Assembly (NCBI GenBank): GCA_027405735.1
Contig: JAPEHQ010000003.1
Location: forward strand, 186,001-250,000
Origin: Mucor racemosus
Taxonomy: Eukaryota > Mucoromycota > Mucoromycetes > Mucorales > Mucoraceae
Length of the DNA: 64,000 nucleotides
Direction: 5' to 3'
The translations under genes and the position numbers were made by a program. Shown piece after piece: positions 9,789-19,130 of this stretch. The stretch's first letter is position 1. Each line of letters starts with the position of its first letter. Below the pieces are notes generated by a model that saw only the letters and a program-made list of their open reading frames with translations, ran no database searches and was not told the DNA's origin.

Positions 9789-10453
9789 TGCAATAAAATT
9801 GAAGTAATTTTATAAAAATGAAAAATAAAATAAAAAATAAAAGCGTTGATAAATACAATTATAGTCTTTCCACGGTTTTATTGTGATTAAAAGAAATCTG
9901 AAGAAAAAGAATGATATCTTCATAAAGTATGCTATATTTATAGGAATTGTAAAATAGTGGATGTTTGTGTGTTGATGCCTATTTTACAGGTGTTCAATCA
10001 TAATTTCTTCTATTGACATTCTTTTATAAGATACTTGGTTGAGATGTTGATACTTTGTTTGATATGATAGAATATCATTAGATGGATGTTGATCTTTCAA
10101 CATTCCAGTTATAATTTAAAGTGCAACTGAGCTTATTTTTATGGGATGTGATTCCTTATCTAGAATTACTACAACTGCGATTTTACGAGCAGGAGTTTTG
10201 GAATATATTATTAATGCAAAATAAGTACAGCTTTATATCATAGGTGTCGTGTTGTAGAAGGTTGTATTTTGATCAGAAATACTTCCTTTTACTGGCACCA
10301 GGCACCAGCAATATAGAGTTTTCTCGTTGTGCTTATTGGGATCTGATTGGAACTCAGTCCTTATGGAGCGAGATTCAGGTACAAATCGAGATCAGCTATT
10401 TTTCTGAAATGACAATGGCGACTTTGGTCTATACAAGGTGTCATTTCATTGCA
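9789..10453 (-). mobile_element. solo LTR, 665 bp
   Basis: It begins TGCAAT and ends ATTGCA, with the 5-bp target duplication AAGCT (9784-9788 and 10454-10458); copies without the insert read AACAAGCTAATAAG. The minus strand has CTATAAATA near 9934 and AATAAAA further on, at nearly the same distances from the LTR end as in the 729-bp solo LTR, so the two are probably related families in the same orientation. Confidence 0.76.
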
Positions 10454-11476
10454 AAGCTAATAAGTAATAATTATGGTGTACCTTTGAGAGTTGGTAGTGA
10501 TATACAAGCCAACGTCTCCTTTTTCTCTTCTTGGCTGTTGTTGGCCACTAAATCACAATAAATATTTTTTAGAACTAAATAAATTAACATGAGTTTATTC
10601 ATTCATTTAAATCAAGTTAATACTATACGTACTTTTATAATCACCAATTTTTCAGCAGGTAGATATCGATTTTAGACCAAAGAAGTATTAATTATAACGT
10701 AGATAGTAGAACAAAATGACGAAGCCTTGGATGCTTTTTTGGTTGAAGAAAAATATTATAACGCGCTCTAAAATTTACAGTTAATAATTCATTTCCAAAT
10801 AAACAGTAGGAAAAACATGTGCTTGTACCTGCTACTTGATTTCAGGTTATAAAAAAATATTAGTCTTTTTGTTGTAGCTTTAAACGTAAATAAAAGAGCT
10901 GAGGAAAGAGTAGGGAAGAAAAAATATTTTGTGCATTGTTACGGAAAGAAATTTACAAAGGCATAAATACTTTTAATGTTGCCAAACAGGTCGTTATCGT
11001 TGTTCCCATTTGGTCTCCAAAAGGAGAACATAGGTAATGTGGAACAGATAGAGATATTCACGGAAAAAAAGTATAAAAAAACAATAGGAATTCGACTAGA
11101 TAACATTAGGGTTTTATTATCAAGTTAAATTCTACTTGAGGACTTTTGTAATAAATAAATGTCCTTTTTATATAGTTTTCATCAGAGTGATTAGGTAAGC
11201 ATTCCTAGGTTCATACATAGCCAATAATATCCCTTTTCAGACATAAATCTTGATAGTAACCAATCGGTGTATTCATAGAGTTCATGGGTCCTTGATCATA
11301 ATGGTGTGATTAAATCCACATTATGTTGATTGGTCTTTAACTATAAGTTGCTAGGATAGAAGCTTGGTAGAAAATTTATATTAGTATGAATCAGCATATA
11401 TCATTTAGTAGTTTAATGTCTATTCATGTCAGCTGTACTTTAATTGAGAATCAGATAAAATGGAGATCAATATAGT

Positions 11477-11696
11477 TGAAATGTCAAAAGAGTCTATATA
11501 AATAATCTTGCCAGAATATTACACTTTTATTAACAATACATCCTTTGGATGTATTTATATACATTAATTATAACTATTACTAGGGTTTTACTATCTGAGA
11601 ATATGATGTAAGTCAATGATCCACATTGATTTACTGTAACACTAATTATAGACTGTGACCTTGGATGTGAGACATAGGATGAGTATTGACATAACA
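11477..11696 (-). repeat. 3' LTR of the chromovirus
   Basis: 220 bp, TG...CA ends, identical as read to the other LTR. On the minus strand TATATAAATA is followed by AATAAAAG, giving a compact U3-R promoter and polyadenylation signal. Confidence 0.95.
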
Positions 11697-11967
11697 CCAC
11701 CCCACACCAACATAAGAATTATGTGATAAAGATAGTTGTAGTTGTTGTAATTTGTTGTAGTTATAATTTGTGTATAGGCTGCTTGACATAACGTGAAAAA
11801 AAAAGAAAAAAAGAAAAAAATAAAACGGCAATATTGTTGATGTATAATAATGTACTTCTTGTTGATTGATCTTGCTCTATACATTACTATAAACTTGCAA
11901 ATTAGATATTCAGGGGCAACCATTAAAAACCTCACATTTCAAAAACCCAGTGGGATAAAAGGAAATG

Positions 11968-12413
11968 CTAAAAGGAAAAGGTATAGCCTTCATCTAACAT
12001 GTAAATAACATCTTTTGCTAATAATCTTTCACGCATCTTCTTGGATTTATCCTCGCGTGTAGCAATCTTTCTTGTATTAATTGATTTAGGAGCTTGCTTT
12101 CCTTTACCATTAGATTGCGTATTAGCATCTACTCTCGCCCAATAATGTTTGATAACATCAGGAGAATCAAATGACGCTGGTGGCTCCCAAGAGTCATGAT
12201 CTTCTGTGAAATTCTTCCATCTTACCAAATACTCGTAATTGGGTGGAGTTCCTCTATGATTTATAATAGCTTGTACTTCATACACATCTGAGTTATCTTC
12301 CTTTGCATCATTTGTGCTGATCAACTTGATCTGTTGTGTAGGTACATCTCTAGCTAAGAATGTATCAGTTTTATCGGTAAGAATATAGCTTCCATTTTTA
12401 GTTATTCCATGTA
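11968..12413 (-). CDS. chromovirus pol C-terminus: end of integrase and chromodomain (separated by transposon)
   Basis: This is the last part of the pol frame, cut off from the rest by the mariner insertion at the TA dinucleotide. It opens with the integrase C-terminal barrel (NGSYILTDKTDTFLARDVP) and continues into a chromodomain: YEVQAIINHRG, then YEYLVRWKNF and HDSWEP with the aromatic residues that normally bind methylated histone tails, then VIKHYW. A basic tail follows (TRKIATREDKSKKMRERLL). In chromoviruses this domain directs integration to heterochromatin. The reading frame continues from the pol segment upstream if the transposon and one TA are left out. Stop at 11968. Confidence 0.85.
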
Positions 12414-14058
12414 CAGTGACCCCCAAAACTGTCCCAATGTTTCTTAGTTTTAAGTTTAGTATGATTTTCAGGTACAACAAATATATTTAAAGTACGACAT
12501 ATTTTATATATTTCGGAAGATCAATTAATTTCCTTTTATATTAAATTAAAAAAATCTCGAATTTTATTGGTCAATTGAATTTATACCCAATTTGGGACAG
12601 TATATGCATTGGGACAGTTTTGAGAGCCATTTTTGATTTTTAGATAATCGATGATTGTAGAACCATAATTTGCACTAGTATCTTGAGCGCTTGGAAATCA
12701 GTAAATAAACACCTAATTGGGTAAAGAAAATAAAAAAGATGCATATTTCATATACAGATTCTGGTGCTTTGGCCTATTGAAAATTAATATGAAAAAACTT
12801 CAGGAGAATAAGGAGAATGATGCCATTAGTCTTTTAAACACCGGTAAATCAGTGCGCCAAGTTGCGGAAATATTGCATGTAGGTAAGCCTGTTGTGGAAA
12901 AAATTAAAAAACGGTGTTGCACAAGTTTGGGTGTGTCTAAAAGGGGTCGACTTAAATTGCTGTTTGAATCTGATGAAAGGTTTTGTGTTCGCCAAGCAAC
13001 AAAAAAAGCAGTCAAAAATTCAAGTAACATTTTAAACTACTTGAGAGTAATTTCGGAGTTAATAAAAGCCCGGAAACTGTCCGAAATCGCTCCGTAGGGG
13101 GAGCATAGGAGCAATTATCAAGCCTAAAAAACCTATGCTGTCTCCGGCTAATATTAAAAGGCGTTTAGAATGGTGTCATCTTCGCAAGGATTGGACTTCC
13201 GACGAACGGAAAAGGGTGATTTGATCAGATGAGACCAACATTAATAGATTTAACTTAAATGGAAGAAGCTGGCTTTGGATTTGAGACGGTGATAGCTTGA
13301 AATCTAATTATGTGAAGATGACCGTTATAGATGGCGGTGGGAGTGTCATGTTTTGGAGGGCCATTACGTATGCCGGAGTTCGATAGATATGCAGAATTGA
13401 GGGTACTGTGGATCGACATTTGTATAAACAAATCTTTGAAGACGATTTGGAGCGGACTTTCAATTTTACTTTGGATAAATTAGGCCTTCGTCGTGATCAG
13501 ATCATTTTCCAGCATGACAATGCTCCAAAGCATACGTCAAATTTAGTCAAGGAATATCTATTGGATCAAGACTATGAAGTAATAAATTGGTCTCCGCTAT
13601 CTCCTGACTTGAATCCGATCGAAAATATGTGGATCTTATTAAAGAGGAGGCTTAATGAGTACAAAACAGCGCCCAAATGAATCCTTGATCTTTCGGAGCG
13701 TGTAACTGAGGTTTGGTACAACACCATTAAACAGGAGGAGTGCCAAAAAGTTTTTGATAGCATGCCCAATTGTGTGAAAGTATATTTGGAAAGAAACGGC
13801 CTTTGGACGGACTATTAAATAGGATTATATTTTTTCCCGCGTAAGCTCTCAAAACTGTCCCAATGCATATGCTGTCCCAGACAGGGTATAAATATAGCGG
13901 ACCAATGAAATTCGAGATTTTTTTAGTTTAATATAAAAGGAAATTAATTGATCTTCCGAAATATATAAAATATGTCGTACTTTAAATATATTTGTTGTAC
14001 CTGAAAATCATACTAAACTCAAAACTAGGAAACATTGGGACAGTTTTGGGGGTCACTG
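12414..14058 (+). mobile_element. Tc1/mariner element (DD34E), 1.65 kb, inside the chromovirus pol gene
   Basis: The element starts CAGTGACCCCC and ends GGGGGTCACTG and is flanked by TA on both sides (12412-12413, 14059-14060). The terminal arms are nearly identical inverted repeats of about 230 bp (12414-12645 and 13830-14058). Each arm holds the motif AAAACTGTCCCAATG twice, once at the outer end and once, inverted, at the inner end, so each arm can fold back on itself. The transposase between them is dead. Confidence 0.92.
12789..13818 (+). pseudogene. Tc1/mariner transposase pseudogene (DD34E)
   Basis: The N-terminal helix-turn-helix (NDAISLLNTGKSVRQVAEIL) is in one frame. The middle and C-terminal parts, recognisable by SDETNINRF, FQHDNAPKHTS and SPDLNPIENMW, lie in other frames. 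Counting from the Asp of QHD to the Glu of PIE gives 34 residues between them, the DD34E signature, and all three acidic residues remain. It is broken by at least two frameshifts (near 13045 and at an apparent 8-bp duplication near 13100-13113) and by at least four in-frame stops, the last at 13678-13680. Transposase of this class cuts and pastes DNA at TA targets. This copy cannot make a protein. Confidence 0.88.
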
Positions 14059-16470
14059 TATATAAAATGGGCCTTCATAGTTAGGATCAGTTTTCCTATT
14101 CTTATTTTCTATATTCTTGATCATTACAGTAGATCCAATTGGATAAGGTTTCTCCAAGATTCTATGTCTCTTTCTAAAGTAATTACTATCCTTATCCTGT
14201 GTCTTTAGTATTTGGTCTCTAATTGCTGGAACAATAATTCTATCAATTAAATCGAGCTTCTTTTTAAATGCTTCCACATCGATTTCTCTTTCATGAAGTG
14301 TAGGTTTATCTCCTCGATAATCCTTAAATTCATTAGGTGCTCTATGAAACATTACCATGAATGGCATCATTCCATGTAGTCTAGATCTATGTACATTTAA
14401 ACTTAATGCTGTTCCATTAAGGTACAAATCCCAATCTTTACTACGACCTTCCAACATCTTTATAATTATTGTTTTTGCAGACTTTACTGCAGCTTCACAG
14501 CAACTATTACCTTGAGGCGTAAATGGTAAACTTGCTCTATTCTCAACCTCAGCATGTTTAAGTATCTTTTCAAGTAATTTATTATGGAATTCTGCACCTC
14601 GATCATGACCAACGATACGTGGGTAGCCGAACAATGAAAAGATAGATACCAATTCCTTTGCAACAGTAGTAGCTGATTTATCTGGAATTGCACGTAAGAT
14701 AATAAATCTCGAGAATAGATCTAGCACTACTAATATAAAATTATTTCCCCTTGGTGTAGTGCAATCAAATCCACCTAGATCAAATACAACATGATCCATT
14801 ATCCCTTCAGGAGCTTCTTGCTTTGGTGGATGGTAGACATGCTTAGCTAAATTGAACTGTCTGCATTTATGGCAATTTGATATATATTTCGTAATATCTT
14901 CCCTTAAGCCCTTCCAATGCATATTCAAATCTTGGTGTATAACTTGCTCCATTGCATGAATACCGAAATGCCCAAGTAAATGTGTTTTTTCTAATATAGT
15001 TTGCTTTTCTTCATCACTTGCAGGTGTTTCATAAACATCTAAATGACTAACGCAGAATAATAACTCTTCGTTCTTATTCTTCAATTTGTTTACATACGCC
15101 GTCAATTTAGCGTTATTAAAAAGATCAGAGGTTTCCCTCGGAATGATTACTTTTGGTGATCCGGAGATAACGGAAGTATCGCATGAAATAAGGTTATCAT
15201 GTGCTTCCTTAAGTTTATCTTTCCCCTTATTCACAACATGTAATTTCCTCTTTTTCTTTTCTTCTACTACATTGTCTACTACATGCTTTCTCTTTCCTTT
15301 AACTTTTGTATCAATATCTTGTTTAACTAAATGCTTTTCATTAACATGTTTTTTAATTAAACGCTTATCACCACTCTCCACCAGCGTATTGTATGGCCAG
15401 AAAAGACGCGACAAGGTATCAGCCAAGATATTGTTAATACCACTACAAAAGGTAATATCAAAATCCATTTCAAAAATTGTATCATAATAGTTCTCAACCA
15501 TTCGATCCAATTTAGGTTGCGAATGTAGAAATAAAATACCACGATTATCCACAAAGAGATGGAATCGTCTTCCATACAACCATTGATGGAACTTTTTAAA
15601 TGCATAGACAACTGCAGCTAATTCTCGTTTGGAACTTCCCCATCTTTGCTCTGATGGACTCAAACTGCGTGCAATAAAACCAAGATATTTTATTTTATTA
15701 CCAATAACTTGATACATTGCAGCGCCAATTGCATAGGCAGAACTATCTGTAACAACACAGATTGGATAATGTAAATTAGGCACACTCAACACTGCTGAGC
15801 TGACTAATAATTCTTGCAATTGCTTCATTAATTTAGTATGTTCTGGTGTCCATACTTTAGTAATATCAGGTGCATTTCTCAATTTATCTAGTGGTGCTGT
15901 CAACATTGACAAGCGTGGCAAATTAGAACGAAAAAAGTTAATCAATCCTAAACGTGAACTCAATTCACGGCTACTTTTAACGGTAGGTTCCCAATCCAAA
16001 ACATTTGAAACCTTTCGAGGATCTAATGCTAAACCCTCACTAGATAAGCAGAAACCCAATATATAAATGCTCTTTTGCGCAATATGCAATTTTTCAGTAT
16101 TTATACGTAAGTTTGCTTTAGTCAAGCGATCTATAACGATTTTAACTAGTTCTGTATGCTTTTTCAGGTCGTTTTCAGTATGTATAGTGACATCATCTAT
16201 AAAGTGAGTGGTAGTATCACTGATATCAGCAAACAAATTAGAAAGTATTTTTTGTGCGTGCGATGAGACCATAGTCAATCCGTACGGGCAGTGAGAGAAG
16301 GACCACGTCAATCCTTCCATATCAGTGAACGTCAAATACGATCTTGACGATCTGGATATTTTAAATGCATGGAAACATTGCGATAAGTCAATGACAGTAT
16401 AGAGCGAATGCTTCGACATCTTACGATGCAAATCACTTATCAAAGGCAATGGAAAACGTTCAAGTTTTCA
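14059..16470 (-). CDS. chromovirus pol: reverse transcriptase, RNase H, integrase core
   Basis: The frame is open for about 798 codons. From the N-terminus it shows RT motifs YTVIDLSQCFHAFKI and FIDDVTIH (an F-I-D-D version of YxDD), then RNase H (VVTDSSAYAIGAAMYQ, SSKRELAAVVYAFKKF). Next come the integrase HHCC zinc motif (HLLGHFGIH...CHKC) and the DDE core, with Asp in VVFDLGG, Asp in VGHDRGAEF and Glu in CCEAAVKS, giving D35E spacing. The N-terminal fingers of RT are in the preceding frame. The shift between frames lies near 16455-16466 and looks like a single-base loss inside conserved RT sequence, not a programmed site. The C-terminal chromodomain is cut off by the transposon at 14058. 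Confidence 0.9.
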
Positions 16471-18821
16471 GGATCCAACGCATTATTTATTAAACGACAA
16501 TCAATTACCACCCGATGCTCTTTTCCAGTGTATTCACCATCACTATTTTTCTTTCGTACAGTAAAAATTGGAGAATTATGAGGTGTATTAGGTTTTGCTC
16601 TTTTAATCACACCATTTTCTCGCCATTTTTCAACTTGTTTTTGAATAACAGGTCGTAATGCTTCAGCAATTGGAAATTGTCTACGACATGTATTCGCAAG
16701 TGGAGTATCTTTCTTTATGGGCAATGTAATTTCACTACCAGGAATATTACAATATGCTTTAGGACTAATGCTAGTATTTGCATCAATAAATGGTTTCAAT
16801 TCGTCCATCATAATTTTACGTTCTTCTTCAGATCCATAAGGATCTTCATTTGGTTTATAAGGATTGGGTTCAATCTTTGGTATTTCATAACCAACACGAT
16901 CTGACCAATCTGCTGCAATATTACCTAACGTAATACCAACTTTATACAATAAATCCATTCCAAATACGCAATGGACATCATCAAATAAATCAAAAACTTC
17001 AAATTTTGAACGAACAATTTTAGAACCATAATTGATTGTAAGCTCTTCTTCAGTTTGACCCTTACGATCTACTACACTGTTATTTTGTGCTAATTTAATA
17101 ATACCATTTTTATTGCAAATATTTAAATTTAAAAAAGAAACTAATTGTGGTGAAATTGCACTAAATGTGCAACCAGTATCCAACAAAAACCAAGTGTTGA
17201 CCTTGATGCCAGCGCTTGTTTCTAAAATAACAGGTAAATAAAGAAGACCATTAGTGTTCATATTATTATTAGGCATCTTCCTAAAATAATCACTATCAAA
17301 TTGCTTACATTCACTATCAGTATCCATCTTGGATACTTCTTTTTCAGCCTTCTTTGGTGCAATGGTAGCCACAGAAAAATGTTGGCTACTTTCATCATCA
17401 GATGAACTATCATCAGTATCCATAGTAGCAGTGGGCGTTGGTACTATAGATTTCTTGCTTTTGTTTTTGTTATATTTTATGTTTTTTGGGTTTTTCTTAC
17501 ATACAGCTTTATGATCATAGGTAAATGGTGTATACCCACAATCATAGCATTTTAAAGCTTGTCCACTTTTCTGATGAAATTGTCCAGCTCTTCTAGTTTG
17601 GTTTTTGTTATCAAAGCCTTTACTGTAAGGTTGCTGGCGTGGATGCTTATTATTAAATTTGTAGTGACGAGAGGAACTCTGATTACCAGATTGTCGCTGT
17701 TGAACTGCATGAATAATTCGTTGTTCGTATTCTCTCTCTTTGCGACGTTTTTCCTCCTTGTAATAAGTATCACGTCTCAACAAATCATAGACACTTCTAA
17801 GTTGCGAAATAGCGTAATCCAAGGTATTTTTACCTTTTTCTCTAGATTGGGAAATGTTCAACGATACTGGACTATACAAGTCCATTTCCAAACCTTTTAA
17901 CAAGTAATCGGTTAAGCTTGTATCTTCTGTGATACCTGCTAAATCTTTTAAAGTGATAAACTTGTCAATGTAAGCTTCCAAGCTTTCACATTTTTCTAGC
18001 TTCAAGCTTTTCAATTTGCTTAACGCAGCCTTCTTTTCTTCGGCTTCTGAAGCGCTATACTTAGCCTTCAATTTCGCCTTGAATTGACCCCAAGAAATTG
18101 TTGGATGCTGCTCAATCAACTTTCTTGTCCAATCAGCCATGCCAGTTGACATCTTAGGCTTGATGATGCGTTTCCAATGCAACTCAACATTAATGGATCT
18201 TGATTCCAAGACATCCTCAAATTGAGTAAGACAAGCATCCATGCTTTGGAAAATAAATTTTTTTGTATTAAATTTATGGCCTTTCCATTGCATAAATGGA
18301 GTGTCAGAGGGAACCATAGTCAATTCACTACTTGCAACATGATTATTAGCTACATTTTCAAACAATAAATCATAATTGTCTTTTGCCAATCTTAATTGAC
18401 GTTGCAAAAAACTTGCTTGAGTAGCAATATCACTTTTCAAAGGGTGTTGAAGCGACAGAGTGGTAGCTTTAAACAACTTAACCCTGAGCAGTTGGATTTC
18501 CTTCAACATACGTGCTTGATGTTCCTTCCCCAAAGAAGGGCATTCATCAACCTCAAGTTGCAAATCCAATTCACTATCGCTCATGACCGTGTCATTATCA
18601 TAGTGATGAGGAAGAGCGTCCTCGCTCAATTCCCTAGTAATACGAGCGTCTTCGCTCCAAGTATCACCTTCAACATGCAGAGCATCATCATTGCTCAATG
18701 CAGTGTTACCACTTTGTCCCGAAGACAAAGATGATCCCATATCAATATTCATATCAGAAGATACAGATTGATTAGTGGTAGCAGTAGTACCAGTAGTTGC
18801 TTGTTTAATGTTGTTGTTCAT
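16440..18821 (-). CDS. chromovirus gag-protease and start of reverse transcriptase
   Basis: 793 codons from ATG at 18821. The N-terminal third is polar and acidic. The middle matches retrotransposon gag (WGQFKAKLKAKYSASEAEEK, LEAYIDKFITLKDLAG). A cysteine-rich knuckle follows with unusual spacing (CYDC, 8 residues, H, 3 residues, C) in place of the standard Cx2Cx4Hx4C. The aspartic protease active site is LLDTGCTFSAIS. The RT fingers begin with FPIAEALRPVIQKQ and HRVVIDCRLINNAL, after which the frame is lost. Gag, protease and RT are fused in one frame, so no gag-pol frameshift site is needed. The 5' leader between LTR and ATG is 60 bp. Confidence 0.92.
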   Translation of the reverse strand: MNNNIKQATTGTTATTNQSVSSDMNIDMGSSLSSGQSGNTALSNDDALHVEGDTWSEDARITRELSEDALPHHYDNDTVMSDSELDLQLEVDECPSLGKEHQARMLKEIQLLRVKLFKATTLSLQHPLKSDIATQASFLQRQLRLAKDNYDLLFENVANNHVASSELTMVPSDTPFMQWKGHKFNTKKFIFQSMDACLTQFEDVLESRSINVELHWKRIIKPKMSTGMADWTRKLIEQHPTISWGQFKAKLKAKYSASEAEEKKAALSKLKSLKLEKCESLEAYIDKFITLKDLAGITEDTSLTDYLLKGLEMDLYSPVSLNISQSREKGKNTLDYAISQLRSVYDLLRRDTYYKEEKRRKEREYEQRIIHAVQQRQSGNQSSSRHYKFNNKHPRQQPYSKGFDNKNQTRRAGQFHQKSGQALKCYDCGYTPFTYDHKAVCKKNPKNIKYNKNKSKKSIVPTPTATMDTDDSSSDDESSQHFSVATIAPKKAEKEVSKMDTDSECKQFDSDYFRKMPNNNMNTNGLLYLPVILETSAGIKVNTWFLLDTGCTFSAISPQLVSFLNLNICNKNGIIKLAQNNSVVDRKGQTEEELTINYGSKIVRSKFEVFDLFDDVHCVFGMDLLYKVGITLGNIAADWSDRVGYEIPKIEPNPYKPNEDPYGSEEERKIMMDELKPFIDANTSISPKAYCNIPGSEITLPIKKDTPLANTCRRQFPIAEALRPVIQKQVEKWRENGVIKRAKPNTPHNSPIFTVRKKNSDGEYTGKEHRVVIDCRLINNALDPENLNVFHCL

Positions 18822-18881
18822 TTTAGAATAAAAAATAAGATAAATTTGTGTAATAAAAGTTTTTTAGGTAGATTAAAAAAA

Positions 18882-19101
18882 TGAAATGTCAAAAGAGTCT
18901 ATATAAATAATCTTGCCAGAATATTACACTTTTATTAACAATACATCCTTTGGATGTATTTATATACATTAATTATAACTATTACTAGGGTTTTACTATC
19001 TGAGAATATGATGTAAGTCAATGATCCACATTGATTTACTGTAACACTAATTATAGACTGTGACCTTGGATGTGAGACATAGGATGAGTATTGACATAAC
19101 A
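18882..19101 (-). repeat. 5' LTR of the chromovirus
   Basis: 220 bp, identical as read to 11477-11696. It drives transcription of the minus strand. The bases that follow on the minus strand (18881 downward) are a T-run and AATCTACC; no TGG that would start a tRNA primer-binding site is seen. Confidence 0.95.
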
Positions 19102-19130
19102 ATAGTGAATAAATATGTACATATTCCACA

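Larger units (their letters stand above)
7922..11037 (-). repeat. dispersed repeat family A, copy 2, interrupted by two solo LTRs
   Basis: Family A sequence is present at 7922-8717, 9447-9788 and 10454-11037 and resumes at 19131. The gaps are precise: comparison with the uninterrupted copy at 52430-54180 shows two insertions with 5-bp target duplications (ACTTG and AAGCT), and a third event starting at 11038. After subtraction the block has the same order as 52430-54440. Confidence 0.8.
11477..19101 (-). mobile_element. full-length chromovirus (Ty3/Gypsy LTR retrotransposon), 7.6 kb
   Basis: Two 220-bp LTRs, identical as read, bound the element; a 5-bp duplication ATAGT flanks it (11472-11476 and 19102-19106). 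Minus-strand order is LTR, gag, protease, reverse transcriptase, RNase H, integrase, chromodomain, LTR, which is the Gypsy order, and the C-terminal chromodomain marks it as a chromovirus. A purine-rich tract (GGTGTGGGGTGG on the minus strand, 11697-11708) adjoins the 3' LTR. No TGG-starting primer-binding site follows the 5' LTR. It is disabled by a frameshift in reverse transcriptase and by a DNA transposon in pol. Confidence 0.95.
11038..19130. mobile_element. third solo LTR (about 463 bp) split by the chromovirus
   Basis: Removing the chromovirus (11477-19101) and one copy of its target duplication leaves a 463-bp insert that starts TGTGGAA and ends TTCCACA. It is flanked by GGTAA (11033-11037) and GGTAG (19131-19135), i.e. 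a 5-bp duplication with one mismatch, or AGGTA if the edges are shifted by one or two bases. The family A sequence is continuous across it. It has no coding capacity. Confidence 0.62.

Noticed and set aside
13211..13300. TGA read as tryptophan (recoding) in the transposase
   Set aside because: Host genes in the window use TGG for tryptophan, and the transposase also carries TAG stops and frameshifts, so ordinary decay explains it.
13200..13680. Repeat-induced point mutation (RIP) as the cause of stops in the mariner transposase
   Set aside because: Several stops fit TGG to TGA/TAG or CGA to TGA changes, but four sites are too few, there are also indels, and RIP is not established in the probable host lineage.
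15086..15487. 133-codon plus-strand frame, and others opposite the chromovirus ORFs
   Set aside because: They lie antisense to well-supported gag-pol frames and show no family features; they are shadow frames.
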